In this document: in pieces, positions 14,437 to 14,440 of the stretch
Layout of the letters: each line of letters opens with the position of its first letter
Numbering within the stretch: position 1 is the first letter of the stretch
DNA from: Chloroflexota bacterium
Lineage (GTDB): Bacteria; Chloroflexota; Anaerolineae; UBA1429
Direction: 5' to 3'
NCBI GenBank assembly: GCA_014360745.1
Contig: JACIWY010000037.1
Span: 1 to 14,440, forward strand
DNA length: 14,440 nucleotides
The notes under the pieces: generated by a model
Seen by the model: the letters and a program-made list of their open reading frames with translations, nothing else
Database searches by the model: none
Told to the model about the DNA's origin: nothing
Translations under genes and position numbers: made by a program

Positions 14437-14440
14437 TATC

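Overview
The window is GC-rich, gene-dense bacterial DNA. Every protein gene I can support lies on the + strand. The gene set and codon style (PIG-L deacetylase, paired ABC exporter half-transporters, MOT1-type transporter, GH29 fucosidase, UvrA, and a small Cys/His-rich protein beside an ArsR regulator) suggest a free-living bacterium. Chloroflexota/Anaerolineae is my best guess, but no taxonomic marker proves it. I see no rRNA, tRNA, CRISPR array, transposase or phage gene.

Left part (1-5233), probably one expression unit. The window opens inside an ArsR-family metal-type repressor with a Cys-rich tail. Next is a small ORF for a Cys/His-rich, metal-binding-looking peptide (355-495). After an in-frame TAG the same frame continues as another Cys-rich stretch and a coiled-coil segment (to 654), so this looks like one 99-codon protein interrupted by an amber codon. 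A PIG-L/LmbE-type deacetylase follows with a TTGA start/stop overlap. Then come two ABC exporter half-transporters joined by an ATGA overlap, which very likely form a heterodimer.

Middle part (5234-9819). A short stretch of nested inverted repeats precedes an unrecognised 280-residue soluble protein. It is followed by an MFS transporter, a MOT1-family (molybdate/sulfate-type) permease with a perfect 9-bp hairpin in its leader, and a HAD-family hydrolase.

Right part (9820-14440). Just after the HAD gene lies the first ~16 codons of what was evidently purA (adenylosuccinate synthetase). They break off abruptly inside the P-loop and run into unrelated sequence that leads to a GH29 alpha-L-fucosidase. 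This looks like a deletion or insertion scar. A strong hairpin with a T-rich tail ends the fucosidase unit. A near-consensus promoter (TTGTCG, 17 bp, TATAAT) then drives a complete uvrA.

The items most worth a second look are the amber-interrupted Cys/His-rich protein beside ArsR and the truncated purA start at 9837. Also notable are the exporter pair with two intact ATPase sites and the unrecognised gene at 5306.
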